Part shown: in pieces, positions 8,393 to 16,765 of the stretch
How the letters are laid out: each line of letters begins with the position of its first letter
Position numbering within the stretch: the stretch's first letter is position 1
Source: Desulforapulum autotrophicum HRM2
GTDB taxonomy: Bacteria > Desulfobacterota > Desulfobacteria > Desulfobacterales > Desulfobacteraceae
Reading direction: 5' to 3'
DNA length: 64,000 bases
Assembly: GCF_000020365.1 (NCBI RefSeq)
Contig: NC_012108.1
Location: 1,612,001 to 1,676,000, forward strand
The notes under the pieces: generated by a model
What the model was told of the DNA's origin: nothing
Seen by the model: the letters and a program-made list of their open reading frames with translations, nothing else
The model's database searches: none
Position numbers and translations under genes: made by a program

Positions 8393-9469
8393 ATGGAACA
8401 AATGTCCTCAATGGAACGGGTTTTGGCAACCATTAGCGGAGAGGAAACGGACAGGGTACCCGTATGCAGCTTGGCTGTAGGCGTCACCCGGATGACCGGA
8501 GGGTACAGCTTTCCCGAGTTTTCAATGGACAGCGAAGCTGCAGCTGAGTCAATGATTCTTGCCAACAGACTGATCGGCGACGATATTATCCTCTGCTTTA
8601 CCGATCTTTCCGTGGAGGCGGCTGATTTCGGCCAGAAAATTATCTACCCCAACCACACCACGGCATACCCTGACTATGGGGATATGCTGATAAAAGGACC
8701 GGAAGATTATGAGCGACTGGAAATTTTCAGTGCTGACCAGGGGCAGAGAATGGGTACCTTTCTTGATCTTTGCGATAAACTGGTGACCCGGTTGGGCAGT
8801 GAGGTTCCTATTCTAGGATTTGTCTACGGCCCCCTTGGTGTTCTCGGAATGCTGCGCGGCATGGAAAACCTCTATCTCGACCTGCTGGAGTATCCGGAAA
8901 AGGTGAAAGTCGCATTGGAAACGATAACAGAAGTTTTAGTAGACTTTGTCCGCTGCCAGTTCCGCCGTGGGGTGGCCGGGGTCTGTATTGATACCCTGCC
9001 GGCGTCGAGGTCGGGTGTTTCGCCTAGGATATGGGAAGAATTCGAGGGGATCTACGCCAAAAAGATCAGAGACGAAATTGTTGCCCATGGCGTGCTTAAC
9101 GCCCATCACGGATGCGGATTTTCTCCGTATTTTAGGGAGGTCCGCAAGTGGCTTGACCCTGCAGTTCTCAGTTTTGCAGAGGTTCCCGAAGGGTGTAAGG
9201 ACATGGCCGAAGCAAAGGAAGAATACGGCCATGATGCCATACTCATGGGGTATGTTCCCACAGGTCTGCTGTACACCGGGACTCCTTCGGATGTGATTGA
9301 AGAATCCCTTCATGAAATCGATACCCTGGGCCGGAACGGCAATTTTATCCTGGCCCCGACCTGTGAATTCCCGCCGAACGGAAATATCCTGAATGCAAGG
9401 GCAATGGTGACGGCGGCCCAGATGTATCCTGTGTGGAAAAAACAACAGCAAGCTCAAGTTATTGCCTGA
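8393..9469 (+). CDS. URO-D superfamily methyltransferase (MtaA/MtbA-like)
   Basis: Protein of 358 residues of the uroporphyrinogen decarboxylase superfamily. In corrinoid systems such proteins move methyl groups between a methylcobamide protein and a thiol or other acceptor. The N-terminal MSSMERVLATISGEETDRVPV is the family's signature opening. The zinc-type ligands H-x-C in NAHHGCGFSP and the late cysteine in LAPTCEFPPN match the His-x-Cys...Cys set of MtaA/MtbA and not a true heme decarboxylase. A GGAG site precedes ATG 8393. It is followed by a corrinoid protein and a B12-reactivation protein in one operon. The methyl donor is not shown by the sequence, and no MtaB- or MttB-like substrate methyltransferase lies next to it. 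Confidence 0.85.
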   Translation: MEQMSSMERVLATISGEETDRVPVCSLAVGVTRMTGGYSFPEFSMDSEAAAESMILANRLIGDDIILCFTDLSVEAADFGQKIIYPNHTTAYPDYGDMLIKGPEDYERLEIFSADQGQRMGTFLDLCDKLVTRLGSEVPILGFVYGPLGVLGMLRGMENLYLDLLEYPEKVKVALETITEVLVDFVRCQFRRGVAGVCIDTLPASRSGVSPRIWEEFEGIYAKKIRDEIVAHGVLNAHHGCGFSPYFREVRKWLDPAVLSFAEVPEGCKDMAEAKEEYGHDAILMGYVPTGLLYTGTPSDVIEESLHEIDTLGRNGNFILAPTCEFPPNGNILNARAMVTAAQMYPVWKKQQQAQVIA

Positions 9470-9512
9470 AATTGAAACGATTAATAAAAATTATATCATT
9501 GAGGAAATCATA

Positions 9513-10130
9513 ATGAAACAGACGCTGAGCCAACTTCACGAGGCCATTGTTTCTGCAGACAGTCACAAAGTGGATGAACTGATGGAACAATTGAACGGAG
9601 ACGTTGACGGCCGTATGCTATTTGACAATTGTATTGAACCATCCCTGAACGCGCTCTGTGCCAATATCCGGCTCAAGAAAGGAGCTGTGCCGGAGTTACT
9701 GATGGGCCTAACCCAGGTGAACCGTATTGCTAAAATCGTTGACATCCAAAGGGGAGCGGGCAAACGCAGGAAAATTATTATTGGCGTTGTTGAAGGTGAT
9801 ATTCATGACATGGGGAAAAATATAATCCGGGATATCTGCAAAGGATACGGGCATGAGGTTTTTGATCTGGGTAAAGACGTTTCTGCCGAATCGTTCGCAG
9901 CAGTTGCCCTGGAACAAAATGCGGATGTGGCTTGCCTTTCGACCATGATGAGCACCACTTTAAAGGCCGTGGAGAATACCGTTGACCGGCTGAAATCTGC
10001 CCGGCCCAGCATCCGTATTCTTCTTGGTGGTGCTTTTATGAACACGGATCTGGCCGGTAAATTAAATGCCCATGGCTATGCTAAAGATGCCTCCGTCATC
10101 ATGTCGGAGATCGAGCGGGTTATGCAATGA
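9513..10130 (+). CDS. Corrinoid (cobalamin-binding) methyl-carrier protein, MtaC/MttC-like
   Basis: Protein of 205 residues with an N-terminal helical cap (about 1-85) and a Rossmann-like B12 domain. The latter carries the base-off His motif D-x-H-x-x-G in GVVEGDIHDMGKNI, the later serine/threonine loop LSTMMSTT and GGAFM. It carries the methyl group as methylcobamide between methyltransferases in the cytoplasm. ATG 9513 is preceded by GAGGAA at good spacing. An alternative TTG at 9462 would overlap the upstream gene and adds a non-conserved tail. The stop overlaps the next start as ATGA, so the two are translationally coupled. Confidence 0.93.
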   Translation: MKQTLSQLHEAIVSADSHKVDELMEQLNGDVDGRMLFDNCIEPSLNALCANIRLKKGAVPELLMGLTQVNRIAKIVDIQRGAGKRRKIIIGVVEGDIHDMGKNIIRDICKGYGHEVFDLGKDVSAESFAAVALEQNADVACLSTMMSTTLKAVENTVDRLKSARPSIRILLGGAFMNTDLAGKLNAHGYAKDASVIMSEIERVMQ

Positions 10131-10774
10131 AAGAACAGCAAATTGCTATAGAGGAAATTGATTGTCGGCAAGTTACTAAAGCACTGGGATACGGCAAAAA
10201 AAATCCTCCCTCAAAAGGGTTTCTCCAGAGGGTGGAGAAACTCATTGAGGCCGCACCTAAACATGTTTATTCCGGCTATGTGGATAGAAAAATAAAGGCC
10301 ATGGAAAAGGGTTTGGTCAGAACGGATGTGGGAACCATTGCCAGCCCCTGCTTCGGTAGTCTGGCAACTCAGGCTGAAAAGGTGATTTTCGGCCTGGTTA
10401 CGGCAGGGCCGGAAATGGACCAGTTCCTCGCCGACTGCAGGGACACGGTGGACGCCATGGTTGTCGACTCCATTGGTTCCATCGTGGTGGAACAGGGGGT
10501 GGAAATATTGAGGAACATAGTGGCTGAGGCCTTGGGGCAGTACGTTTCCTTGCCTTTCAGTCCGGGGTATTGCGACTATCCCCTCACGGAACAGGAGATG
10601 ATTTTCAAGCCCTTTGGGGACGCCCCCCTTGGCATCCGCTATCATCCAGTTTCGTTTATGATGACCCCGGTAAAGACAATCAGTTTTATCATGGCAACAG
10701 GGCCTTTCCCCCTGGATACAAATCCCTGTTCCCTCTGCCGTTTGGAAACATGCCAAATGAGACGGACAGCATAA
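10127..10774 (+). CDS. Methionine synthase activation-domain-like protein (corrinoid reactivation)
   Basis: A free-standing version (215 residues) of the C-terminal SAM-binding reactivation domain of cobalamin-dependent methionine synthase. The central AMVVDSIGSIVVEQGVEIL helix and the SAM-loop SPGYCDYPL, followed by a C-terminal PCSLCRLETC cysteine cluster, support this. Proteins of this type are common beside corrinoid methyl carriers and are thought to help reductively methylate or maintain the cobalamin. The start overlaps the corrinoid gene by 4 nt. The C-terminal C-x2-C-x4-C suggests a metal or cluster site. It is unlike the larger RamA iron-sulfur activators. Confidence 0.8.
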   Translation: MKEQQIAIEEIDCRQVTKALGYGKKNPPSKGFLQRVEKLIEAAPKHVYSGYVDRKIKAMEKGLVRTDVGTIASPCFGSLATQAEKVIFGLVTAGPEMDQFLADCRDTVDAMVVDSIGSIVVEQGVEILRNIVAEALGQYVSLPFSPGYCDYPLTEQEMIFKPFGDAPLGIRYHPVSFMMTPVKTISFIMATGPFPLDTNPCSLCRLETCQMRRTA

Positions 10775-10857
10775 AAAACGGTCTCAAGTATCTTCTGGTC
10801 TTTTCTTGTAAGCAATCGAGAGATCTCTGGCAAATGTTACCCCAGAGAATAGAAAAG

Positions 10858-10894
10858 GGCCTTGAGATTTGATTGAAAATTCTCAAGGCCTTTT
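10858..10894 (+). terminator. Rho-independent terminator of the corrinoid operon
   Basis: A perfect 10-bp stem (GGCCTTGAGA / TCTCAAGGCC) with a 13-nt loop is followed directly by TTTTAT, 84 nt after the stop of the reactivation gene. Confidence 0.85.
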
Positions 10895-10940
10895 ATATCG
10901 ATGGTTCCGGAGGAGAGACTTGAACGTTCAAGGGCATAAA

Positions 10941-10967
10941 GCCCGGAGGTTTTTTTGTCCTCTGGGC
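10941..10967 (-). terminator. Possible terminator of the leftward alcohol dehydrogenase operon
   Basis: The inverted repeat GCCCGGAGG / CCTCTGGGC (one G-T mismatch, 9-nt loop) lies 55 bp past the stop of the dehydrogenase gene. On the minus strand it is followed only by a weak TTTAT run, so the call is tentative. Confidence 0.35.
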
Positions 10968-11021
10968 CTATCTCACAATGAAAACCTTACTCTTCCCAAT
11001 TTCCCATGAATACGCCGTATG

Positions 11022-12056
11022 TTATGTCTCTGCCCTGTAAACGATCTTCATCTCCCTGGACGTTCCAGATGCCAGTTTTTCAAAGGCAGAACCCAGACTG
11101 GCTAAATTTGTTGTGCCGGTCACCAGTTTTTCCACCTTGATCCTTTTTTGGGCAATATAATCCATGGCCGTGTCGAATTCTTCGGGAAGGTATCCCATTA
11201 CAGATGTCTGGGTGATTTCCCGGACAGCCGCCATGATCGTCAATATAGCCTGGGTATGGGCATTAATCCCGGCAAGCACCAGTCGACCCTTGGGTCTTAA
11301 CATCCTCAGACCCAGATTGATACCTGCATCTGAAGCAGATGTTTCAATGACGACATCAAACCCGCCTTGGGTCGTTTTCATTGTTTGAGCGGCGAAATTC
11401 GGATCTGATGGATCAAAAACCTCGTCTACATGGCCTGTCTGCCTTGCGAAGTCTTGACGGAACCCATTGATTTCTGTCAAGGCGACAAAGGAAACACCGC
11501 TGATCTTTGTCCAGGCTGCGCACAGCAGGCCGATGGGGCCGCCCCCGCTGATCATGACCTTGTCCCCGGGACCGATGCCGGCCGTGCGAATGCAATGAAG
11601 GGCCACAGCCGCTGGTTCAATCATTGCGGCCTGGACATCGTTGATGCTGGCCGGCAATTTTCTTACCATATCCGGACGGATTTTGACAAATTCAGCAAAC
11701 CCGCCTGGACCGTTGTTGCCGGGAATGGATCGTTTCAATGCCTTTGAGCAGATATTGACATGGCCCGCCTGGCAGGCGGTGCACCCCCCGCAGGGATCCA
11801 ATGGTAATGCCGTGACCCGGTCTCCTTTGACCAGGTCGTCCCGGTTCCCGGGGTCAGTGACAATGCCGGCAAATTCGTGGCCCATGATCAGGTCATGGAC
11901 GCCGCCCATTCCTAGCCCGGTATGCCAGTAATGCAGATCTGACCCGCAGATACCGCAGGCGGACACTCGTATGATAACGTTTCTGCCATCCGGCTCAGGT
12001 GCTTGGATTTCCACCAGTTCCAGGTGCCTGGAGCCTGTGAGTTTTAACGCTTTCAT
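11022..12056 (-). CDS. Zinc-dependent medium-chain alcohol dehydrogenase
   Basis: NAD(P)-dependent alcohol/polyol dehydrogenase of 344 residues. Motifs in order: catalytic zinc region CGICGSDLHYWHTG and GHEFAGIV, structural zinc cysteines DPCGGCTACQAGHVNIC, and the Rossmann glycines GGGPIGLLCAAW. The Threonine/sorbitol dehydrogenase-like branch is likely, the exact substrate unknown. I start at ATG 12056, which overlaps the stop of the molybdopterin oxidoreductase gene as ATGA. A longer frame to 12143 would run 29 codons into that gene and has no family match. The coupling suggests the two enzymes act on the same substrate or redox couple, for example alcohol and aldehyde, or an aldehyde/acid pair. 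Confidence 0.92.
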   Translation of the reverse strand: MKALKLTGSRHLELVEIQAPEPDGRNVIIRVSACGICGSDLHYWHTGLGMGGVHDLIMGHEFAGIVTDPGNRDDLVKGDRVTALPLDPCGGCTACQAGHVNICSKALKRSIPGNNGPGGFAEFVKIRPDMVRKLPASINDVQAAMIEPAAVALHCIRTAGIGPGDKVMISGGGPIGLLCAAWTKISGVSFVALTEINGFRQDFARQTGHVDEVFDPSDPNFAAQTMKTTQGGFDVVIETSASDAGINLGLRMLRPKGRLVLAGINAHTQAILTIMAAVREITQTSVMGYLPEEFDTAMDYIAQKRIKVEKLVTGTTNLASLGSAFEKLASGTSREMKIVYRAET

Positions 12057-14176
12057 ATGGGTTGTCCCTGATTTATTAACTGGTTTATTTTTTCCACACG
12101 GCATAGCAAAGCCTTGATGGGCACGGATGCCGTGACCGGACACAACTGCTGATCATCGGTGAGCATGTTGATATTCACCCGCTGCCATCCATTGTCCACC
12201 CCATACCAGTATCCATGGGGAGAATGCACCACCTGGGGATGGAGATCTCGATCATATTGGATTTTAATTTTGATTTTGCCCCTGGGAGATGCCAGAAACA
12301 CCCATTCCCCTTCGTGCATACCCAATCGTTCAGCTGTTTGCGGATAAATCTGAAGTTCGGGGTCTGGAGATTTTTTATGCAAAGATTCAATATTGCGGTG
12401 GGAGGAATGGTAATATACCAGGTTCCGGCCTCCGGTGGTCAGTATCAGTGGGTAATCCTGACTTAAATCCGGGCTGGAAACCGGGCTTTCCGCTGGTTCC
12501 CGGAATATCGGGAGGGGGGAGATTCCCATTGAATTAAGATACTCAGCATATAGTTCCACCTTTCCGGTGGGGGTGCGAAACCGTCCTTTTTGTTCATAAC
12601 CCTTGTAGATGATCGGTGTCGCAACCTTTTTTTTCACCTTGAATGCTTCAAATGTCATGCCCACGGGTTCCAACCGGTGGTCCAGGATTTCTGTGACTGA
12701 CTGCCAGTACGAATCCAGACCCATTTTTTGAGCCAGGTCTATTAAAATTTGTTTTTCATCCCTGCATTCAGGAACCGGATCCAGTGCTTTTTGCTGGCAG
12801 AATACATGATTTTTCATGAGCAGGTCTTCAACATCGTCCCTTTCAGTCCAGTGGGCCGCGGGCAGGATCACATCTGCTAAAGCCGTTGTGGGTGTATGAA
12901 AGTAATCCACCGCAAACATAAAATCGAGTTTTTCCATGACCCGGACCACACGGGCGGAGTTTGGATATGCGCATACGCTGTTGTTGGCAAACAAACCCAG
13001 GGCTTTCACTGGATAGGGTTTTTCGTCGAGAACTGCGGTCCAGATTGCCTGGGGCGGGGAGGGGATGGGGATGAACTCAAGCAGGGGATAGGTATCAAGG
13101 CCCAGTTTCTTTTGGGCCTGCTCTTTGGGCAGATTGTTGAAAGCACTGTAATCGGGCCCGTAACAGCTGCGTTTCCCAGTGGGCGGCCGGCAGTTCAGAT
13201 TCCCGCCTCGGGTATCCAGATTCCCGGTAATGGCGCTTAAAATTGTCAAAGACCGGTTCAGGTCAAAGGCGTCGTTGGCCTGGCATACCCCTCCCATGCC
13301 AGGACCAATGCAGGCCCGTGGCGCTGAGGCAAATGTGCTGGCTGCCGCTTTAATCTGTTCTGGCGGGATCCAGGTAATCTGAGCACATCTTTCAATGGTA
13401 AAGGGTGCAACATGGGCCTTGAGCTGTTCAAACCCAACAGTCCATTGTTCCACAAAAGCCTTATCATACAGGTTGTTTTCAATGATATAGTTAATGAAAC
13501 ACAGGGCCAGGGCAACATCGGTTCCCGGCCTGATCTGCAGCCAGTGGTCGGCTTTTTTTGCAAGATGGGTACCCCGGGGATCAATAACAATGAGTTTGGC
13601 ACTGTTTTTAAGCCCCTGCCGGATATCATGCATATACAGACCCGGCCAGGAGGCCTCTGGGTTATGGGCCCAGAGGATCATGCAGGATGTTGCGGCGTAG
13701 TCCGGATCTATGAGGGCAAAACCGCATGTGGCGGAACTGCCCACGACAATGGGGCCGCCGCTCATATTTGATGGCGCCATGAAATTGGGCGATCCGAAAA
13801 CCGACAGAAAACGGTTGAGATAAGGAGCCATTCCCCGGGTTGTGCCCGACCCGAGAACCACAGACTCCGCTCCCCAGTGTTCCCGTGCATCCAGGAGCTT
13901 TTCGGCAATCACGGACAGGGCATTGTCCCATGAGGTTTCTTCAAACCGGGGTGCACCTTTTTTGCCGATATTGACCAGGGGGCGGGTGATCCGGTCCGTG
14001 TGATAAATAATTTCCATGGCTGCCCGGCCCTTGGGGCAGGTATAACCATTGCTGAAGGGATGGGTCCTGTCGCCTTTGACGCCCACGAGCTTTCCGTCCT
14101 TGACTTCAAGCAGAACCCCACACCGGGAATGACATTCAAAACAGATACTTGGAATGGTTCTTGTCCTATCGTTCAT
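12053..14176 (-). CDS. Molybdopterin oxidoreductase, DMSO reductase/formate dehydrogenase family
   Basis: Cytoplasmic-type enzyme of 707 residues. The N-terminal [4Fe-4S] motif is C-x2-C-x3-C (CFECHSRC) with the last cysteine in YTCPKGRAAME. It also has the family blocks VLGSGTTRG, NPEASWPGLYMHDIRQG, DPRGTHLAKKADHWLQIRPGTD and the C-terminal dinucleotide-binding domain from about residue 590 (LTTGGRNLVYYHSSHRN). There is no Tat signal. At the place where formate dehydrogenases have Sec/Cys, the by-eye alignment gives Ser139 in SNMSGGP, so the metal ligand may be serine or non-protein. A zinc alcohol dehydrogenase follows with overlapping start. Substrate is not identifiable from sequence alone. 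Confidence 0.88.
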   Translation of the reverse strand: MNDRTRTIPSICFECHSRCGVLLEVKDGKLVGVKGDRTHPFSNGYTCPKGRAAMEIIYHTDRITRPLVNIGKKGAPRFEETSWDNALSVIAEKLLDAREHWGAESVVLGSGTTRGMAPYLNRFLSVFGSPNFMAPSNMSGGPIVVGSSATCGFALIDPDYAATSCMILWAHNPEASWPGLYMHDIRQGLKNSAKLIVIDPRGTHLAKKADHWLQIRPGTDVALALCFINYIIENNLYDKAFVEQWTVGFEQLKAHVAPFTIERCAQITWIPPEQIKAAASTFASAPRACIGPGMGGVCQANDAFDLNRSLTILSAITGNLDTRGGNLNCRPPTGKRSCYGPDYSAFNNLPKEQAQKKLGLDTYPLLEFIPIPSPPQAIWTAVLDEKPYPVKALGLFANNSVCAYPNSARVVRVMEKLDFMFAVDYFHTPTTALADVILPAAHWTERDDVEDLLMKNHVFCQQKALDPVPECRDEKQILIDLAQKMGLDSYWQSVTEILDHRLEPVGMTFEAFKVKKKVATPIIYKGYEQKGRFRTPTGKVELYAEYLNSMGISPLPIFREPAESPVSSPDLSQDYPLILTTGGRNLVYYHSSHRNIESLHKKSPDPELQIYPQTAERLGMHEGEWVFLASPRGKIKIKIQYDRDLHPQVVHSPHGYWYGVDNGWQRVNINMLTDDQQLCPVTASVPIKALLCRVEKINQLINQGQPI

Positions 14177-14193
14177 TTGTAATCCTTTCTCTT

Positions 14194-14722
14194 TTTATAT
14201 AACGGCCATGTCGGCCTGTCGACACAACGAAGCATGAAACACGATAATACCGGGCAGGCGATAGTACCATTCCGCCCTCTTTGGTTACCCTGACCGGAAC
14301 GGTAAACGTCGGGGGAATTTCTGCCCTTCCAGACTAAAGCGCAGGAACTGCGGGCTAAAGTCCTCAAACAGCCTGCGCTTCTTAACGCCTGGAAGGGCAA
14401 AAATCCTAACCCCTTTGGTTTACAATGTTCCAGTCAGGGAAACCAAAGAGGGCTCTAAAGTCGAGACTTTCACAATGATGTTTCGACAAGAGTTTCTTAT
14501 AAAATCTCGTATCATTCCGGCGACCGGAAGAAGGTATTGCCCTCCGCTCATTCTCGCAGCCCGTCCTGGGCTGCTCCGAGGGAAACGGCAGCTCCTTCAG
14601 CGTCCATGCTGACCGCTGCCGTTTAATCCGCTACGGGCAAAACCTCCCCCCGGTCGCCTCTGCTGTCGAAGGTTCAAGTTTTATGCTTCGTTGTGTCCGC
14701 TAGGACATGTGGGTTATATGAA
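14194..14722. repeat. 529-bp non-coding element of nested inverted repeats (copy 1)
   Basis: No plausible gene lies here. The outer ends are inverted copies of each other: CACAACGAAGCAT at 14223-14235 matches ATGCTTCGTTGTG near 14682-14694, with the similarity extending ~25 bp outward. Inside, two ~62-68-bp arms (about 14272-14333 and 14389-14456, for example GCCCTTCCAG and CTGGAAGGGC next to the core) flank a 55-bp core at 14334-14388. Further hairpins follow (AGCCC/GGGCT, AAACGGCAG/CTGCCGTTT). The 55-bp core recurs without a mismatch in inverse orientation at 50107-50161, again between inverted arms of different sequence. It behaves like a non-autonomous mobile or structured-RNA element. 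Confidence 0.7.
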
Positions 14723-14747
14723 ACGCCCACTGAAGCATTGCAATCAT

Positions 14748-14806
14748 AGGCGTTTCATCGTTCATTGCGGCCGTGGGCCGATACCCCTGCTCCGGCCATG
14801 GCGGTT
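14748..14806 (+). repeat. Short dispersed repeat (GGCCATGsCGGTTA family)
   Basis: This stretch shares the pattern GTTTCATygTTyrTTG...CTGyTCCGGCCATGsCGGTTA with 20089-20144 and 44290-44346, and more loosely with 50240-50276 and the ends of the element at 14194-14722. The TetR gene ends inside it, so its last 17 or so codons come from the repeat. The CCGGCCATGgCGG part can form a hairpin. Confidence 0.6.
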
Positions 14807-15390
14807 AGAAAATGACGGGCTGCACCGATCATATCCTGATTGTAGCGGTTCATCTGATCGTCATCTATGATAAACATCCTGAAATGCCGGGATCCTTCGA
14901 TCATGGTCATGATAACCTCGGCGGCATGGGCTGGTTCATTAATGGAAATCACCTGGTGATCCATCAAAAATGTAAACTCCCGGACCAGAAAGGTTTTAAA
15001 CATCCGGTAGAGTTCCCTGATTTTTTCGTGAATTACAGGATTACGAAAACTGACTGCAAGCACGGCAAAAGATCCTGCAATTTTAATTCGTTCGTAGAAA
15101 TCCCGGTTCCAGATGGATTCAAGCAGCTGGGTCAGGCGATCTTCGGGTGTAAGGTCCTTTGACCTGAACGTCTTGAGCAGCCTGCCATATTCATCAATCA
15201 CAAAATCAACCAGGGCAAGGGTGAGGTTTTCCTTGTTGTTGAAATAATAGAGAATCAGGCTGGGATGGATTTCCATGCGCTTGGCCACCTTGGCAATGGA
15301 TGCTCCTTCAAAGCCTTCGGCAAGAATGGTTTTATAGAAATGTTTGACAATTTTAGGCTTTTGTATGTCTGCGTTGAGTCTTCGTTTCAT
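14755..15390 (-). CDS. TetR family transcriptional regulator
   Basis: DNA-binding regulator of 211 residues. The N-terminal helix-turn-helix domain is KPKIVKHFYKTILAEGFEGA then SIAKVAKRMEIHPSLILYYFNNKENL, typical of TetR proteins. The ligand-binding C-terminal half is not assignable. ATG 15390 is chosen because AAGGGA precedes it, and the alternative at 15435 adds a non-conserved stretch. It lies downstream of the QueG-like reductase gene on the same strand, and a perfect 20-bp palindrome upstream of that gene is its likely operator. It therefore probably represses its own operon. The final ~17 residues lie in a dispersed repeat. Confidence 0.9.
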   Translation of the reverse strand: MKRRLNADIQKPKIVKHFYKTILAEGFEGASIAKVAKRMEIHPSLILYYFNNKENLTLALVDFVIDEYGRLLKTFRSKDLTPEDRLTQLLESIWNRDFYERIKIAGSFAVLAVSFRNPVIHEKIRELYRMFKTFLVREFTFLMDHQVISINEPAHAAEVIMTMIEGSRHFRMFIIDDDQMNRYNQDMIGAARHFLTAMAGAGVSAHGRNER

Positions 15391-15465
15391 TTTTCCCTTT
15401 GTGTATTGATTTTCATCATGGCCCCTGGGGTCCAAGATTTGTGGAAATTGAAAATTCCGGTGATT

Positions 15466-16587
15466 TTAATTGCATTGCTCCAGGGCATCTTGAACTTCAC
15501 CATGGACCTGGCCTGAACTGTCGGTTAAAAAATCTTCCAGGGCGGCTTTGTCCTTTTTGCACCCAATTCGACCCAGGGCCCATGCGGACATGGCCCGGAC
15601 CCGGTCATCTTTATTTTCCCTGAATGCACGGATCAGGTCGTCGGTATACATGGAATCACGGGTATTGCCCATGGCGCGGGCTACGTTCATGCGCCATCGC
15701 CACAGGTCATCGGAAGACATGTAAAACATGTGGGGCCATATTTTGGATTCAAAATAGGGCTTGTCCATGTGGAGCAGGGCAGAAAGCTCAAATGCCGATG
15801 CCTTTGCCTCAACCTTTTCGTTGGGCAAAAGATCGTTGGCCAGCCAGGCCGCATTTCTCGGACAGACATTCTGACACCGGTCACACCCGTAAACGTATAG
15901 CCCCATGGGTTCTCTGAGTTCTTTCGGGGTCAGGCCCTGTCCAAAATAGGTCAGATAAGAAATACACTTTCTGGGATCAATGGTCCCGTTGCCTTTTAAT
16001 GCCCGGGTGGGACAGGCGGCAATACAGGCATTTTTACACCAGTCCGGGCATCCCATTTCAACGGTGGGTTTTCCGGGTTCAAAGGTATGGTTGATGACCA
16101 CAGCTATGGGCAAGACCCAGGAGCCCTGCCGGGCAACGGTATTGGAATAGAATAGGCAGTTTTTCCCAAACGTGCCCATGCCTGCACGTGCTGCCGCCAC
16201 CCGGTGGGGCAGGTTAAACGGCACTTTGGAGTCAATTCCGTTGTCGCGTAAAAAGCTTCGGAATGCTTTGATCCGCTGGCTAAGGCCATCTTTGGTCACC
16301 CGGTCATCGTCCAGATAACATCGCCCGAAATGCCCTTCCATATGCCGGGGATAGGCCTTGCGAAAATATACTTCCATAAGCACAATAACGGTCTGGGCAT
16401 CTGCCATGATGGCCCTGGGGTCTGTTCCTTTTATCAAGTCCAGGCCAACGGCCTCGGCCCAGCCATATTCCTCCTGACGATCGGCTAGAAATTTTCGGTG
16501 GGTCTCAAAGGGCTCGGCTGTGGTGAACCCCACATCCTCAAACCCGAATTCCTTGGATTTTATTACGATATCTTCTTTTGAAATCAT
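15466..16587 (-). CDS. QueG-like iron-sulfur/cobalamin reductase with C-terminal HEAT repeats
   Basis: Protein of 373 residues of the epoxyqueuosine reductase family, which is related to reductive dehalogenases. It has ferredoxin-type motifs CIAACPTRAL, CISYLT and YGCDRCQNVCPRNAAW, and a C-terminal HEAT-like repeat part (RVRAMSAWALGRIG, about residues 310-365). The usual CPWN of QueG is CPRN here. QueG is normally constitutive housekeeping, whereas this gene sits in a two-gene operon with a TetR regulator and a clear operator, so it may be a paralog with a different substrate. The RBS GGAG lies before ATG 16587. Confidence 0.8.
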   Translation of the reverse strand: MISKEDIVIKSKEFGFEDVGFTTAEPFETHRKFLADRQEEYGWAEAVGLDLIKGTDPRAIMADAQTVIVLMEVYFRKAYPRHMEGHFGRCYLDDDRVTKDGLSQRIKAFRSFLRDNGIDSKVPFNLPHRVAAARAGMGTFGKNCLFYSNTVARQGSWVLPIAVVINHTFEPGKPTVEMGCPDWCKNACIAACPTRALKGNGTIDPRKCISYLTYFGQGLTPKELREPMGLYVYGCDRCQNVCPRNAAWLANDLLPNEKVEAKASAFELSALLHMDKPYFESKIWPHMFYMSSDDLWRWRMNVARAMGNTRDSMYTDDLIRAFRENKDDRVRAMSAWALGRIGCKKDKAALEDFLTDSSGQVHGEVQDALEQCN

Positions 16588-16638
16588 GGTGTATTCTCCG
16601 TTAATTCATTTTGTTAAAGTAAAATGAAACAAATATAA

Positions 16639-16658
16639 TTAACTGATCGTTCAGTTAA
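16639..16658. promoter_or_regulatory. Perfect 20-bp palindrome, TetR operator
   Basis: TTAACTGATCGTTCAGTTAA (8-4-8, no mismatch) lies 52 nt upstream of the QueG-like gene, in the AT-rich promoter region of the operon that also encodes the TetR protein. Size and symmetry fit a TetR-dimer site. Confidence 0.75.
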
Positions 16659-16765
16659 CTATATCGACAAAAAAAATTATGTCAACCACGATTGTTTGGA
16701 GAACCTAGGGGGTCTAATAACGGTCCCTCCCCGGACGTGAACTACATTCAGCCGGGGAAAAATTG

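Noticed and set aside
10902-10955. tRNA-like stretch on the minus strand (CTCTCCTCCGGAACCA end and a GTTCAAG loop)
   Set aside because: The 3' end looks like an acceptor stem plus CCA, but the T-stem does not pair, the anticodon stem has only three pairs and no 5' half fits. It may be a tRNA remnant, not a gene.
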